From the NCBI RefSeq assembly GCF_021012875.1, contig NZ_JAJMZJ010000001.1, forward strand, positions 62,001-126,000: a stretch of DNA of 64,000 bases. Direction: 5' to 3'. The notes under the pieces are model-generated. The model had not been told where the DNA came from. It saw nothing but the letters and a program-made list of their open reading frames with translations, and did no database searches. Origin of the DNA: Peptoniphilus sp. KCTC 25270 (GTDB lineage Bacteria; Bacillota; Clostridia; Tissierellales; Peptoniphilaceae). Shown here piece after piece: positions 34,297 through 42,770 of this stretch. Both the position numbers and the translations under genes were made by a program. Numbering within the stretch: the first letter of the stretch is position 1; each line of letters begins with the position of its first letter.

Positions 34297-34902
34297 ATGA
34301 ACCAAGTATCAAGATCAAAATCTTTAAGTAGCACACAAGTAATTACTCGTGTGGCTGTATTGTCCGCTATTGCTTTTATTTTAATGTTTTTCCAATTTCC
34401 TTTGGCTGTAATCGCACCACCATTTATCCAATTGGACGTTTCTGACGTGCCAGGATTGATTGCGGGATTTGCCATGGGCCCATTGGCAGGGATTGCCGTT
34501 GAGTTCTTCAAAAATATTTTGCATATGTTATTGCAAGGAACTTCTACCATGGGAGTGGGAGAGCTTAGTAACTTTATTATCGGTTCCACATTGGTAGGCG
34601 TATCTTCTGTGATTTATCGTAGAAAACGCACATACAAAACAGCCATTATTGCTTTGTTTGCCGGAACGGTATGTATGGCATCTTTGGCCGTATTAAGCAA
34701 CTACTTTGTTGTATTTCCATTGTATGCAAAGGCTATGGGATTGGAAAATATCGTAGCAGCAGGAACAGCTATAAACGGAAACATTACTTCTTTGTGGACA
34801 ATGATGATTTACTCTATCTTGCCTTTTAACTTAATCAAAGGCTTGGTAATGACAATTGTAACTTTGTTGATTTACAAAAAAGTATCTTATTTATTGCATT
34901 AA
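34297..34902 (+). CDS. ribU: Riboflavin ECF transporter substrate component RibU
   Basis: A 201-residue membrane protein with about six helices, starting VITRVAVLSAIAFILMFFQF and carrying FIQLDVSDVPGLIAGFAMGP, a hallmark of RibU. It binds riboflavin and joins a shared ECF energy module, which would have to come from elsewhere or from the CbiQO-like set. GGGAGG lies before the ATG at 34297. The FMN riboswitch controls it. Confidence 0.95.
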   Translation: MNQVSRSKSLSSTQVITRVAVLSAIAFILMFFQFPLAVIAPPFIQLDVSDVPGLIAGFAMGPLAGIAVEFFKNILHMLLQGTSTMGVGELSNFIIGSTLVGVSSVIYRRKRTYKTAIIALFAGTVCMASLAVLSNYFVVFPLYAKAMGLENIVAAGTAINGNITSLWTMMIYSILPFNLIKGLVMTIVTLLIYKKVSYLLH

Positions 34903-34903
34903 A

Positions 34904-34931
34904 AAAGACCAGTCGAAAGACTGGTTTTTCT
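34904..34931 (+). terminator. Terminator of ribU
   Basis: AGACCAGTC and GACTGGTTT pair around GAAA, followed by TTTTTC. Confidence 0.87.
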
Positions 34932-34950
34932 TTTGCGTAAAATTTTGAAA

Positions 34951-34986
34951 TAAAAAAGAACCTGCCAGAGGGTAGGCTCTTTTTGT
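34951..34986 (-). terminator. Terminator of the bL25 gene
   Basis: On the minus strand AGAGCCTACC and GGCAGGTTCT pair with G-T wobbles around CTCT and end in six T. Confidence 0.8.
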
Positions 34987-34993
34987 TTGCAAA

Positions 34994-35644
34994 TTATTCA
35001 GCGTCTTCTTCTGTTTCTGTTTCATCAACTGTTGGAACATCAGCAGCAGAGATTTCTTCGCCTTCAACTTCTTCTTCGATTACTTCTTCTTTTGGTTCAT
35101 TTAAGGAAGCAACGGCTTCTTCTGCTTCTGTAAGAACTTCGATTCCATCAATAGAAGAAACATCTAAATCAGCAACGGTTAATGTATCGCCGATTTCCAT
35201 ATTTTCAACATCAACAACAGCTTCGCTTGGAAGGCTTGTTGGCAAACATTCTACTTCTACTTCGTCTAATAATTGCATCAATACAGATGGTTGTACTTTG
35301 ATGTTGTCGCGATTTTGAAGAACAACAGGAATAGAGAGTTTTAATTTTTCTTTCAAGTTTACTCCATAAGCGTCAAAGTGAAGAATTTGGTTTTTGTATG
35401 GGTGCATTTGAACGTCTTTGAAAAGAACTTTTGATGCAGTTCCATCTAAATCAACATCTACAAGTGTAGAAGTACCAGCAGCGTTAACGATTTTTTCTAA
35501 TTCGTTTTTCTTCGCTGCCACATGTACTGTTTCTTCTCCTTTAGAGTACAATACACCTGGAACAATTTCTTCATTTCTCATTTTATCAACCTTATTTTTA
35601 CCAAGGTCTTCACGTTTCATAAGATTCAATTTTAATTCTGACAT
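34994..35644 (-). CDS. rplY: Ribosomal protein bL25 / general stress protein Ctc
   Basis: A 216-residue protein of the long CTC type. Residues about 1-90 are the 5S-rRNA-binding L25 domain (GVLYSKG, FKDVQMHPYKNQILHFD) and the rest is the TL5 C-terminal domain, followed by an acidic tail rich in Glu. Such proteins bind 5S rRNA and respond to stress. AGGAGG precedes the ATG. It is alone, with its own terminator. Confidence 0.93.
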   Translation of the reverse strand: MSELKLNLMKREDLGKNKVDKMRNEEIVPGVLYSKGEETVHVAAKKNELEKIVNAAGTSTLVDVDLDGTASKVLFKDVQMHPYKNQILHFDAYGVNLKEKLKLSIPVVLQNRDNIKVQPSVLMQLLDEVEVECLPTSLPSEAVVDVENMEIGDTLTVADLDVSSIDGIEVLTEAEEAVASLNEPKEEVIEEEVEGEEISAADVPTVDETETEEDAE

Positions 35645-35740
35645 GGTCTACCTCCTATTAGTATCTGTTTTCAGTCAACTATATATTATACTAGAAACCC
35701 TTGTTATTATCTACTATTATTCCAGAATTCTCCAAATTTC

Positions 35741-36604
35741 TTAAAATCTTTCTCCCTCAGTGGTAACGATCAAAGCTTCTGGGCCCAAATGCGCTCCTAC
35801 TACAGGGCTTAAAGGCTGAATTCTGATTTCGTATTGTGGAAATTCTTCTTCGATTAACCCTTTTATTTTTTCCGCTTCCTTTTCATTGTCGCAGTGAGAA
35901 ATAATGCAAGGGCCTTCTTTTAATCCATGGTCTTGGATTTGTCGAAGAATTTCTTTGTGAGCCATTTTCAATCCTCGAGCCTTAGCAAAAGGAGTCAACT
36001 TCCCTTCGGTATCAAAATTCAATAAAGGTTTGATACTTAGAGCGGTTCCTAATAGAGCACTAGATGCACTCAAACGGCCACCACGATAAAGATGGGTTAA
36101 ACTCATAGCGATTCCAATTCCCATAACATCTTGCCGTGCTTTTTCCAAAAACGCAGCATTTTCTTCCACAGACATTCCAGCCTCTAAATTTTTAATGGCC
36201 TTATCCAATGGGATGCCCGCAATGGAACAAGCAGCCAAACTGTCAATTAAATACATTTTCTGATCGGGAAATTCTTTTTCTAAAATATTTTTTGCCAATT
36301 CAGCTTGAGTAAGAGTGCCTGTAATTTGGCTACTTAAAGAAAAATAAATCAGATCTTGTCCTTTTTCTAATACTTCTCGAAAGCTCTCTTCGTATTTTAT
36401 AGAAGGAATCATAGAAGTAGAAGGCAACTCTTCATTTTTAATACGTTGATAAAAGTTTTTATGGAAATCTGCGGATTCGTCTCCGTAAATGGTAACAATT
36501 TCTTCGCCAAATAAAACATCCATAGGGATGACATGAACATTTTCTGGGATTTCATCCCGAATCAACTCAATGGCTGCATCGGTAAAAATTGCATAGGATG
36601 ACAT
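35741..36604 (-). CDS. DegV-family fatty-acid-binding protein
   Basis: The 287-residue protein has the DegV start YAIFTDAAIEL, then STSMIPS for the first ligand site, FSLSSQITGT and the C-terminal SPVVGAHLGPEAL. DegV proteins bind fatty acids for the phosphorylating kinase FakA. No fakA is nearby. AGGGGG precedes the ATG at 36604; the longer frame has no better site. Confidence 0.93.
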   Translation of the reverse strand: MSSYAIFTDAAIELIRDEIPENVHVIPMDVLFGEEIVTIYGDESADFHKNFYQRIKNEELPSTSMIPSIKYEESFREVLEKGQDLIYFSLSSQITGTLTQAELAKNILEKEFPDQKMYLIDSLAACSIAGIPLDKAIKNLEAGMSVEENAAFLEKARQDVMGIGIAMSLTHLYRGGRLSASSALLGTALSIKPLLNFDTEGKLTPFAKARGLKMAHKEILRQIQDHGLKEGPCIISHCDNEKEAEKIKGLIEEEFPQYEIRIQPLSPVVGAHLGPEALIVTTEGERF

Positions 36605-36788
36605 AGGTTCCCCCTTTCTATACATACATATACATTATATCATAATCGCTTCATATGAGGGTTAGGAATTTATAAGAAAAAAATGAAAGTGAAGTGTTTA
36701 AATTACTTACTTTTTGGGTAGGTTTATAATCGGAAAAAGAAACAAACTATATAAAGAAAGAATGTAAGGTGTATTGAAAGGGGAATTT

Positions 36789-37868
36789 ATGAAATCAAAA
36801 ATGAAGAACATGGCGCTTGTTGTTTCAGCGATGTCCTTATTGGTAGCGTGTGGACAACCTGCAGCCAACGGAAATAACAACGCCGCAAACAACACAGCCG
36901 CAAACAATGGAGCAGCAAACAACAATGCGACAACTGAGGTGGCAGCAGGGGATATGGCTAAATTAGGTCTAGGATTTGATACAGAAGTTGTAGCGAAATC
37001 TAGCGAAGGCGAAATGGGAGCAAGTACCCAAGGAAATGCCTTAGCTGTTGCCGTTGCGTTTGATTCAGAAAATAAAATTGTAGACATTAAATTTGATGCC
37101 ATTCAACCAAAAGTAGAATTTGACAGCGAAAACAATTTGGTTGAAAACACAGAAGAAATTCGATCAAAAGTGGATTTAGGCGATGAGTATGGAATGAAAG
37201 AAGCAAGTGCTATTGAAAAAGAATGGTACGAGCAAGTGGCTGCCTTGGAAGAATATTTCAAAGGAAAAACAGTAGAAGAAGTAGAAGCCGTTCCTACAAA
37301 AGATGGCAATACACCAGACACTCCAGACTTGGCTTCATCCGTAACCATTAGCATTGGTGAATTCCAAAGTCTTGTAAAAGAAGCTTCTGAAAATACGGTA
37401 GATATTCCAGGAGCAACGGATATTGGTTTGAAGTTAAAAGCCGATACTTCTAAAAGCAAAGGCTTAGAAGGAGAAATGGGACCAAAGGCTGCTATGGATA
37501 TTTATGCGACAGCCGTTGCAGTAGATGGCGAAGGCAAGTTGGTAGATAGTATATTAGATATTTCTCAACCAGAAGTAGAATATTCTGTAGACGGTGTAGC
37601 TCCAGAAGGATTGGAAGCATTTATTCAATCCAAACGTGAATTGGGAGCAGAATACGGAATGAAAGCGGCAAGTAAAATCGAAAAAGAATGGTTTGAGCAA
37701 ATGGATGCCTTGGAAGATTATTTCCAAGGAAAATCCGTTGAAGAAATTACAGGAGTAACCTTAGAAGAAGGTAGCGAAGCGGCCGCGGATTTGGCTTCTT
37801 CTGTAACCATTAAAATTGACGAATTAAAAGAAATGATTGTTGGAGCAATGGAAAACGTAAAAAAATAA
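36789..37868 (+). CDS. Lipoprotein with two FMN-binding-like repeats (PplA type)
   Basis: A 359-residue lipoprotein with lipobox LLVAC, a short Asn/Ala-rich linker and two tandem homologous domains of about 130-150 residues. Each has a GEMG start, AVAVDxxxKIVD-like strands, YGMKxAS.IxKEW and ends in DLASSVTI (Asp180-Thr186 and Asp334-Thr340). That ending resembles the D-x-x-S/T-G/S-A/V-T site at which ApbE links FMN to Thr in extracellular flavoproteins such as PplA. ApbE is encoded 100 bases downstream. It probably carries electrons outside the membrane. The start at 36789 has AAAGGGG upstream. Confidence 0.8.
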   Translation: MKSKMKNMALVVSAMSLLVACGQPAANGNNNAANNTAANNGAANNNATTEVAAGDMAKLGLGFDTEVVAKSSEGEMGASTQGNALAVAVAFDSENKIVDIKFDAIQPKVEFDSENNLVENTEEIRSKVDLGDEYGMKEASAIEKEWYEQVAALEEYFKGKTVEEVEAVPTKDGNTPDTPDLASSVTISIGEFQSLVKEASENTVDIPGATDIGLKLKADTSKSKGLEGEMGPKAAMDIYATAVAVDGEGKLVDSILDISQPEVEYSVDGVAPEGLEAFIQSKRELGAEYGMKAASKIEKEWFEQMDALEDYFQGKSVEEITGVTLEEGSEAAADLASSVTIKIDELKEMIVGAMENVKK

Positions 37869-37886
37869 TCCAATAGATGTTTGAGG

Positions 37887-37921
37887 ACAAAGGTAAGAAT
37901 GATTCTTACCTTTGTTTTTTG
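37887..37921 (+). terminator. Terminator between the FMN lipoprotein and apbE
   Basis: ACAAAGGTAAG and CTTACCTTTGT form a perfect 11-bp stem around AATGATT and end in six T. The two genes may therefore be transcribed partly separately. Confidence 0.92.
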
Positions 37922-37968
37922 TGGGGAATTTGATAATATATTCTTAATTAATTTTTAAGGGGGAAGAA

Positions 37969-39153
37969 ATGAAAAAAACATTGATTGCCTTGGTTTTGGC
38001 CATGGTTTTTATGATGACCAGTTGCGCCAATAGCGGAAAGGATTCCAATAAAAATATTTCTTTGATGCGTTATGAAGTAACCTATTATGATAGTTTTGAT
38101 ACAATCATTCAAGGGATTTTGTACGCCGAAAGCGAAGAAGAGGCAAAAGAATATGCCAATATTATGCATGATGAATTTTTGCGTTTGCATAAATTGTACG
38201 ACAAATACAACGCCTACGATGGAATTACCAATATATATTCCATAAACGAAAACGCAGGACAAGGGCCCATAAAAGTAGAGGCAGACATTATCCATCTTCT
38301 AAAAGATGCAAAAGATTGGTACGGCCAATACGGCAGCACCAATATTGCCTTTGGTTCTGTAACTGAAATTTGGTCAGATTATCGAGATGGCCACGAAGTT
38401 TCTCAAGATTCCATGGACGCAGCGGCAGATCATCACGACCATAATCACGAAGAAACAACCGAAGAGGGGCATGATCACGAACACGAGGCGAACTCTCCTA
38501 GTTTGCCTCCTATGGCGGATTTAAAAGCGGCCAATGAACATACAAATATAGAAGATGTTATCATTGACGAAGAAAACCAAACGGTAGAGATTAAAGATCC
38601 TGATTTGCGTTTGGACGTAGGAGCCGTAGCCAAAGGATATGCCACAGAAAAAGTAGCGAAAAAATTGATAGAAAGCGGAATGGAAGCAGGATTAATAAGT
38701 GCAGGCGGAAATGTTCGTATTATTGGAAATCCTCCAGAAAATGACAAAGATTATTTTGCCGTAGGATTGCAAAATCCTGATGCGGTGATGTCTATGGATC
38801 CTTCCAATGAAAATATGATTGACACCGTTTATGCAAACAATACGTCCATTGTAACCAGCGGGGATTATCAAAGATTTTATATTGTAGATGGAAAATCTTA
38901 TCACCATTTAATTGATCCAACGACCCTTATGCCAGCGGATCATTTTCGTGCAGTAAGTATTATGGCAGAAGACAGTGGATTGAGCGATTTTCTATCAACG
39001 GCAGCTTTTTGTTTGCCTTACGAAAAGAGCAAGGCTTTAATCGAATCCATTGACGGAGTTGAAGGATATTGGATTCACAAAGACGGAACCGTAACCTTTA
39101 CTGAAGGAATGGCGAAACATTTGAAGAGCCAAGGAGCAACGAATCGAGGATAA
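37969..39153 (+). CDS. apbE: FAD:protein FMN transferase ApbE, with His-rich insertion
   Basis: A 394-residue lipoprotein (lipobox MTSC) that should transfer FMN from FAD to Thr of target flavoproteins outside the membrane. ApbE signatures are LDVGAVAKGYATEKVAKKL, ISAGGNVRIIGNPP, NNTSIVTSGDYQRFY and KSYHHLIDPTT. Between residues about 154 and 176 is an unusual His/Glu/Asp tract (DHHDHNHEETTEEGHDHEHE) that makes the protein longer than the usual 330-350 residues. The FMN-binding lipoprotein upstream is its likely substrate; the 157-residue membrane protein downstream starts one base after the stop. Confidence 0.93.
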   Translation: MKKTLIALVLAMVFMMTSCANSGKDSNKNISLMRYEVTYYDSFDTIIQGILYAESEEEAKEYANIMHDEFLRLHKLYDKYNAYDGITNIYSINENAGQGPIKVEADIIHLLKDAKDWYGQYGSTNIAFGSVTEIWSDYRDGHEVSQDSMDAAADHHDHNHEETTEEGHDHEHEANSPSLPPMADLKAANEHTNIEDVIIDEENQTVEIKDPDLRLDVGAVAKGYATEKVAKKLIESGMEAGLISAGGNVRIIGNPPENDKDYFAVGLQNPDAVMSMDPSNENMIDTVYANNTSIVTSGDYQRFYIVDGKSYHHLIDPTTLMPADHFRAVSIMAEDSGLSDFLSTAAFCLPYEKSKALIESIDGVEGYWIHKDGTVTFTEGMAKHLKSQGATNRG

Positions 39154-39154
39154 A

Positions 39155-39628
39155 ATGTTAAGAAACAATGTGTTATCAACAATATTTCAAATCCTTTTAA
39201 GTATTTTTTGGACACTGGTTTTATTGTTAATAGGAAAAAATCCTTCCATGGAACACTTTTTTTACGGGAATCCTTTGATTCCTTGGATTTTGTTTCTTTT
39301 AATATTAGGTCTATTTTTTGTTTTTGGAAAATTTCTTTTTAAGGATTTGGACAAAAAAGAAATTTTTCTTAGTACCCTTTTGCCAGCCTTAATAGGCTAC
39401 CTAACCATAGGAATTGCCTTAGCTGGCTCTGGAAATGGAATTTTTCATAGTGAAGTAGGAAAAAATTTAGCTCATATGCCCATGTATCTTTATTTGATGC
39501 CTCAATTGTATGGGATGGAAATAGTAGGAATAAGTAGAACGCCTTTTACCATAGGGATCGCTCCTCTCATAGGAAGTGGAATGATGCTTTTGAGTTTGTG
39601 GATTTCCTATTGGAAGGCCAATCGATAG
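39155..39628 (+). CDS. Uncharacterised four-to-five-helix membrane protein next to apbE
   Basis: A 157-residue hydrophobic protein with about five membrane segments, starting one base after the apbE stop with CGAGGA as ribosome site. No Cys or His pattern suited to haem or iron-sulphur binding stands out, and no family was recognised. Its position makes it a candidate membrane partner of the ApbE/FMN-lipoprotein system, but this rests on position alone. Confidence 0.7.
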   Translation: MLRNNVLSTIFQILLSIFWTLVLLLIGKNPSMEHFFYGNPLIPWILFLLILGLFFVFGKFLFKDLDKKEIFLSTLLPALIGYLTIGIALAGSGNGIFHSEVGKNLAHMPMYLYLMPQLYGMEIVGISRTPFTIGIAPLIGSGMMLLSLWISYWKANR

Positions 39629-39641
39629 AAAAGGAAGAGAT

Positions 39642-40163
39642 ATGTACAATTACAATATGGAAGAATTATATGAAATGACTGTTGAAGCTTTAAGAAAAAA
39701 TGGCGTAGAAATCCGAGACATAGCCGAGATTGTATACGATTTGCAAAAAGTTTATGGCGAATTGACCATGGAAGTGTGCGAAGAGAATGTAAGAGCCGTG
39801 TTGAAAAAAAGAGAGACCGTACACGCCATTTTAACCGCCATAGGCATTGATGAAATGGTAGAAAAAGGATTGTTCCCGGAACCCATCCAATCCATTATTA
39901 AAGAAGATGAAGGGTTGTATGGAATTGACGAAATTTTAGGTCTATCCATTGTGAATATTTATGGTTCCATTGGGTTGACCAATTTTGGCTATTTGGACAA
40001 ACAAAAAATGGGAATTATTGATCGTTTGGATAAAATGAAAGGCAAAAAAGTTACGACCTTTATTGACGATATTGTGGCAGCCATTGCAGCGGCAGCGGCT
40101 TCTCGCTACGCCCATCAAAATGTAGCCAAAGATCCAGCCTCTGTAGAAGGGTTGGTACGATGA
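39642..40163 (+). CDS. pgpA: Phosphatidylglycerophosphatase A-like protein
   Basis: The 173-residue protein matches the YutG/PgpA group: GLYGIDEILGLSIVNIYGSI, LTNFGYLDKQKMGIIDRLD and the TFIDDIVAAIAAAAASR C-terminal helix. It would dephosphorylate phosphatidylglycerol phosphate in lipid synthesis, although YutG-type proteins lack PgpA's membrane helices and their activity is less certain. AGGAAGAG precedes the ATG. It overlaps queT by four bases. Confidence 0.85.
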   Translation: MYNYNMEELYEMTVEALRKNGVEIRDIAEIVYDLQKVYGELTMEVCEENVRAVLKKRETVHAILTAIGIDEMVEKGLFPEPIQSIIKEDEGLYGIDEILGLSIVNIYGSIGLTNFGYLDKQKMGIIDRLDKMKGKKVTTFIDDIVAAIAAAAASRYAHQNVAKDPASVEGLVR

Positions 40164-40642
40164 AATTTACGGCAAGAGGGATAACAAGAATGGCTCTAAT
40201 TGCGGCCGTTTACTTTGCTTTATCCACATTGGTATCCTCTGTTGCCTACGGGCCCATTCAGTTTCGGATTTCAGAAATATTGAATTTATTGGCTTTTTAT
40301 AATCCCGTATTTGCCCCGGGAATCGTTTTGGGTGTCTTTTTCACCAACTTAGGATCCCCTTTGGGCATTTATGATTTATTTTTTGGAACCCTTCACACAG
40401 CCATTTCTCTGTATTTTATGACTCGTACCAAAAATAAACTTTTGGCCAGTTTATGGCCTACGATTTTTTCCTTTATTATTGGGATGGAATTGGCCTTGGT
40501 AATGGGGGGAGGATTTAAGGGATTTATTACCATGACATTGTCTGTAATGGCTTCAGAACTGATTATTTGCACCCTTATTAGTTTGCCCGTGTATTCTATT
40601 TTAGAAAAAAACCATAAATTTATTGATATAATTGCAAAATGA
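40160..40642 (+). CDS. queT: QueT-family queuosine-precursor transporter
   Basis: A 160-residue ECF substrate component with about five helices. It starts TRMALIAAVYFALSTLVS and has YGPIQFRISEILNLLAFY, the QueT hallmark. It should take up a deazapurine such as preQ1. No preQ1 riboswitch lies upstream; the start overlaps pgpA, so it is under that gene's control. No ECF ATPase is adjacent. Confidence 0.92.
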   Translation: MKFTARGITRMALIAAVYFALSTLVSSVAYGPIQFRISEILNLLAFYNPVFAPGIVLGVFFTNLGSPLGIYDLFFGTLHTAISLYFMTRTKNKLLASLWPTIFSFIIGMELALVMGGGFKGFITMTLSVMASELIICTLISLPVYSILEKNHKFIDIIAK

Positions 40643-40675
40643 TGAGATACTAAATGAGAAAAGGAGTGTTGTTCA

Positions 40676-40936
40676 ATGAATGTAAAATTATGCGTAGGCT
40701 CACGATGTACTATGATGGGATCCAATGGAATTTTGGATGCCCTAGAAAATTTAGTTGAAGACTTTTTTCAAGATGGTAGTTTAACCATTGAGCCAGTAAA
40801 CTGTATGAATTTGTGCAAAAATGTTGAGAATGCAAACTCACCAGTAGTAAGTATTGATGGAGATGTTATTACCCGTGCATCTGCTCAAGAAGTGTGTGAG
40901 GCCGTTCTTAAAAGAGCCAACAAATTGGTAGACTAG
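40676..40936 (+). CDS. Thioredoxin-like [2Fe-2S] ferredoxin
   Basis: The 86-residue protein has Cys6-x4-Cys11 and Cys43-x3-Cys47, the ligand spacing of thioredoxin-fold 2Fe-2S proteins related to NuoE and hydrogenase subunit HndA. It ends with a helix typical of the fold. AAGGAG precedes the ATG. The hydrogenase gene follows after 9 bases, so it probably passes electrons to or from that enzyme. Confidence 0.9.
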   Translation: MNVKLCVGSRCTMMGSNGILDALENLVEDFFQDGSLTIEPVNCMNLCKNVENANSPVVSIDGDVITRASAQEVCEAVLKRANKLVD

Positions 40937-40945
40937 GAGGTAGTA

Positions 40946-42457
40946 GTGAAAGAGAGTTATGTAAGTGTTGTAAATCTACGTCGTCGCGTATTCTCTGAGG
41001 TGGCACGTATTGCATACACTGATGCCCCTCTAGAGGAATTAGAAACAGCAGCCTATAGATTGTTTCCAGGGACTGCAAATTCCGATGTAGAAGATATTTT
41101 TAGAAAAAGAGCCATTGCCGAGGAAATGATTCGTTTGGCAATGGGTCTAGAAGTTCGTGATTTCCACGACTTCAAACCAGTTACCGACGGATTTGATAGA
41201 ATCAATATTGACGAAAATATTTTTCAAATTCCTTTGGTAGACGTTATTAAATTTGCTTGTGAAGCTTGTCCAACTCGAGGCTTTACAGTAACAAATAATT
41301 GTAGAAAATGTATGGCTCATCCATGTTCCAATGTATGTCCTGTAAATGCGATTACCATTGGTCGGGAAGGAGCGGTAATTGATAAAGAAAAATGTGTAAA
41401 ATGTGGCCGTTGCGAAAAAACTTGTCCATACAATGCGATTGTAGAATACGATCGTCCTTGTGCAAAAGTTTGTGGTGTAAATGCCATTGAATCCGATGAA
41501 TTGAATCGCGCCATTATCAATCACGACAAATGTGTAGGTTGTGGACGTTGTGTAACAGAATGTCCTTTTGGTGCCATTGGAGACAAAACGCAAATCTACC
41601 AATTGGGAAAAGCATTAAGATCAAAACGGAAAATTTATGCTATTATGGCCCCCTCTTACATAGGTCAATTTGGAGCATTAACAACCCCTGCCCAATTGAC
41701 AGCAGCTATGAAAAAATTAGGTTTTGAGGACATGGTAGAAGTAGGACTTGGCGCAGATATGACAACCCTTCATGAAGCCAACGAATACTTAGAAAGAGTT
41801 CCAGAAAAAATTCCATTTATGGGAACCAGCTGTTGCTATTCTTGGTCCCTATTGTTTGAATATAACTTCCCTGAATTAAAGGGTTATATTTCGGATTCTG
41901 GATCTCCTATGAAATATACGGCTGAACACATTAAGAAAATTGATCCAGAAGCAGAAGTATGCTTTGTTGGACCTTGTACATCCAAAAAAGTAGAGGCCAT
42001 TGATTCCAAAGTAGAAGATTACGTAGACTTTGTTATTACTTTTGAAGAATTAATGGGAATTTTCGTGGCAGCAGATATTGAGCCATCTGAAATGGAAGCA
42101 GTAGAAGAAGAGGAAGAATCTTCTCGTTCTGCCCGTGGTTACGCTATGGCTGGCGGTGTAGCAGCGGCAGTAAAAGAAGTTGCCGAAAAAATCGACCCAA
42201 GTCGAAACATTCAAATTGAAGGAGCCAATTCTTTGAAAGAATGTATCAAGTTGATTCAAATGGCAAAAGCGGGTAAAAAAGATGGATATTTGTTAGAAGG
42301 TATGGCTTGTGATGGTGGATGTATCGCCGGTATGGGGACAGTTGCCTCCATTACTCGAGTGAGAAAAGCCTTAAGCCAATATATGAACGAAGCGGAAGCC
42401 CCCACTCCTTTTGAAAATGAATTGATTCCGGACCACTTAAAGGCGGATCATCAATAA
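40946..42457 (+). CDS. [FeFe] hydrogenase, group B-like
   Basis: A 503-residue iron-sulphur enzyme that should catalyse H2 production or uptake with the H-cluster. Four Cys-rich stretches (CRKCMAHPCSNVCP, CVKCGRCEKTCP, CAKVCGV, CVGCGRCVTECP) hold FeS clusters. The H-cluster motifs are GTSCCYSWS, VGPCTSKKVE and EGMACDGGCIAGMG. TSCCYSW differs from the usual TSCCPxW, and GPCxxKK rather than MPCxxKK points to group B rather than group A. The start is GTG with AGGAGGT upstream. It forms an operon with the 2Fe-2S protein. Confidence 0.92.
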   Translation: MKESYVSVVNLRRRVFSEVARIAYTDAPLEELETAAYRLFPGTANSDVEDIFRKRAIAEEMIRLAMGLEVRDFHDFKPVTDGFDRINIDENIFQIPLVDVIKFACEACPTRGFTVTNNCRKCMAHPCSNVCPVNAITIGREGAVIDKEKCVKCGRCEKTCPYNAIVEYDRPCAKVCGVNAIESDELNRAIINHDKCVGCGRCVTECPFGAIGDKTQIYQLGKALRSKRKIYAIMAPSYIGQFGALTTPAQLTAAMKKLGFEDMVEVGLGADMTTLHEANEYLERVPEKIPFMGTSCCYSWSLLFEYNFPELKGYISDSGSPMKYTAEHIKKIDPEAEVCFVGPCTSKKVEAIDSKVEDYVDFVITFEELMGIFVAADIEPSEMEAVEEEEESSRSARGYAMAGGVAAAVKEVAEKIDPSRNIQIEGANSLKECIKLIQMAKAGKKDGYLLEGMACDGGCIAGMGTVASITRVRKALSQYMNEAEAPTPFENELIPDHLKADHQ

Positions 42458-42458
42458 G

Positions 42459-42493
42459 AAAAAAGACTCTACCAAAAGGTAGGGTCTTTTTAT
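42459..42493 (+). terminator. Terminator of the hydrogenase operon
   Basis: AAAAGACTCTACC and GGTAGGGTCTTTT form a 13-bp stem with one G-T pair and an AAAA loop, followed by T. Confidence 0.92.
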
Positions 42494-42544
42494 TTCTATT
42501 GCACGGAAAGAAAATCTGTGATATATTGAAAAAAATGAATAAAT

Positions 42545-42712
42545 CATATATGCCTTGTGCGAGCCTATGGCTTAGGGAATTGGGTGCAAATCCCAAACTA
42601 TCCCAGTAACCGTAACGTGGACAAAGGACAAAATACCACTGCCTTTTTTGGCGGGAAGGTGTCTGGAGGAAGAAGCGAAGTCGGGAGACCTGTATATGAT
42701 TTGGAACTCCTG
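42545..42712 (+). ncRNA. Cobalamin riboswitch
   Basis: Cobalamin-riboswitch elements are visible in order: AGGGAATTGGGTGCAAATCC, CCCAGTAACCGTAAC, ATACCACTGCC, GGCGGGAAGGT and the B12 box GTCGGGAGACCTG. It precedes a transporter and a terminator, so cobalamin should turn the transporter off. Confidence 0.95.
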
Positions 42713-42757
42713 GGTTTGGGCTTTTTTTTGGTGACTTCCCAGGCGGAGTCTTTTTTT
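42705..42757 (+). terminator. Terminator controlled by the cobalamin riboswitch
   Basis: ACTCCTGGG pairs with CCCAGGCGGAGT, with a three-base bulge, across a T-rich loop and is followed by seven T before the first transporter gene. Confidence 0.85.
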
Positions 42758-42770
42758 ATTGGAGGAAAAA

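Noticed and set aside
40060-40160. preQ1 riboswitch before queT
   Set aside because: The queT start overlaps pgpA and no preQ1 aptamer pattern is seen there.
41147-41602. 151-residue minus-strand frame opposite the hydrogenase
   Set aside because: It is the antisense of the Cys-rich ferredoxin region and has no start signal.
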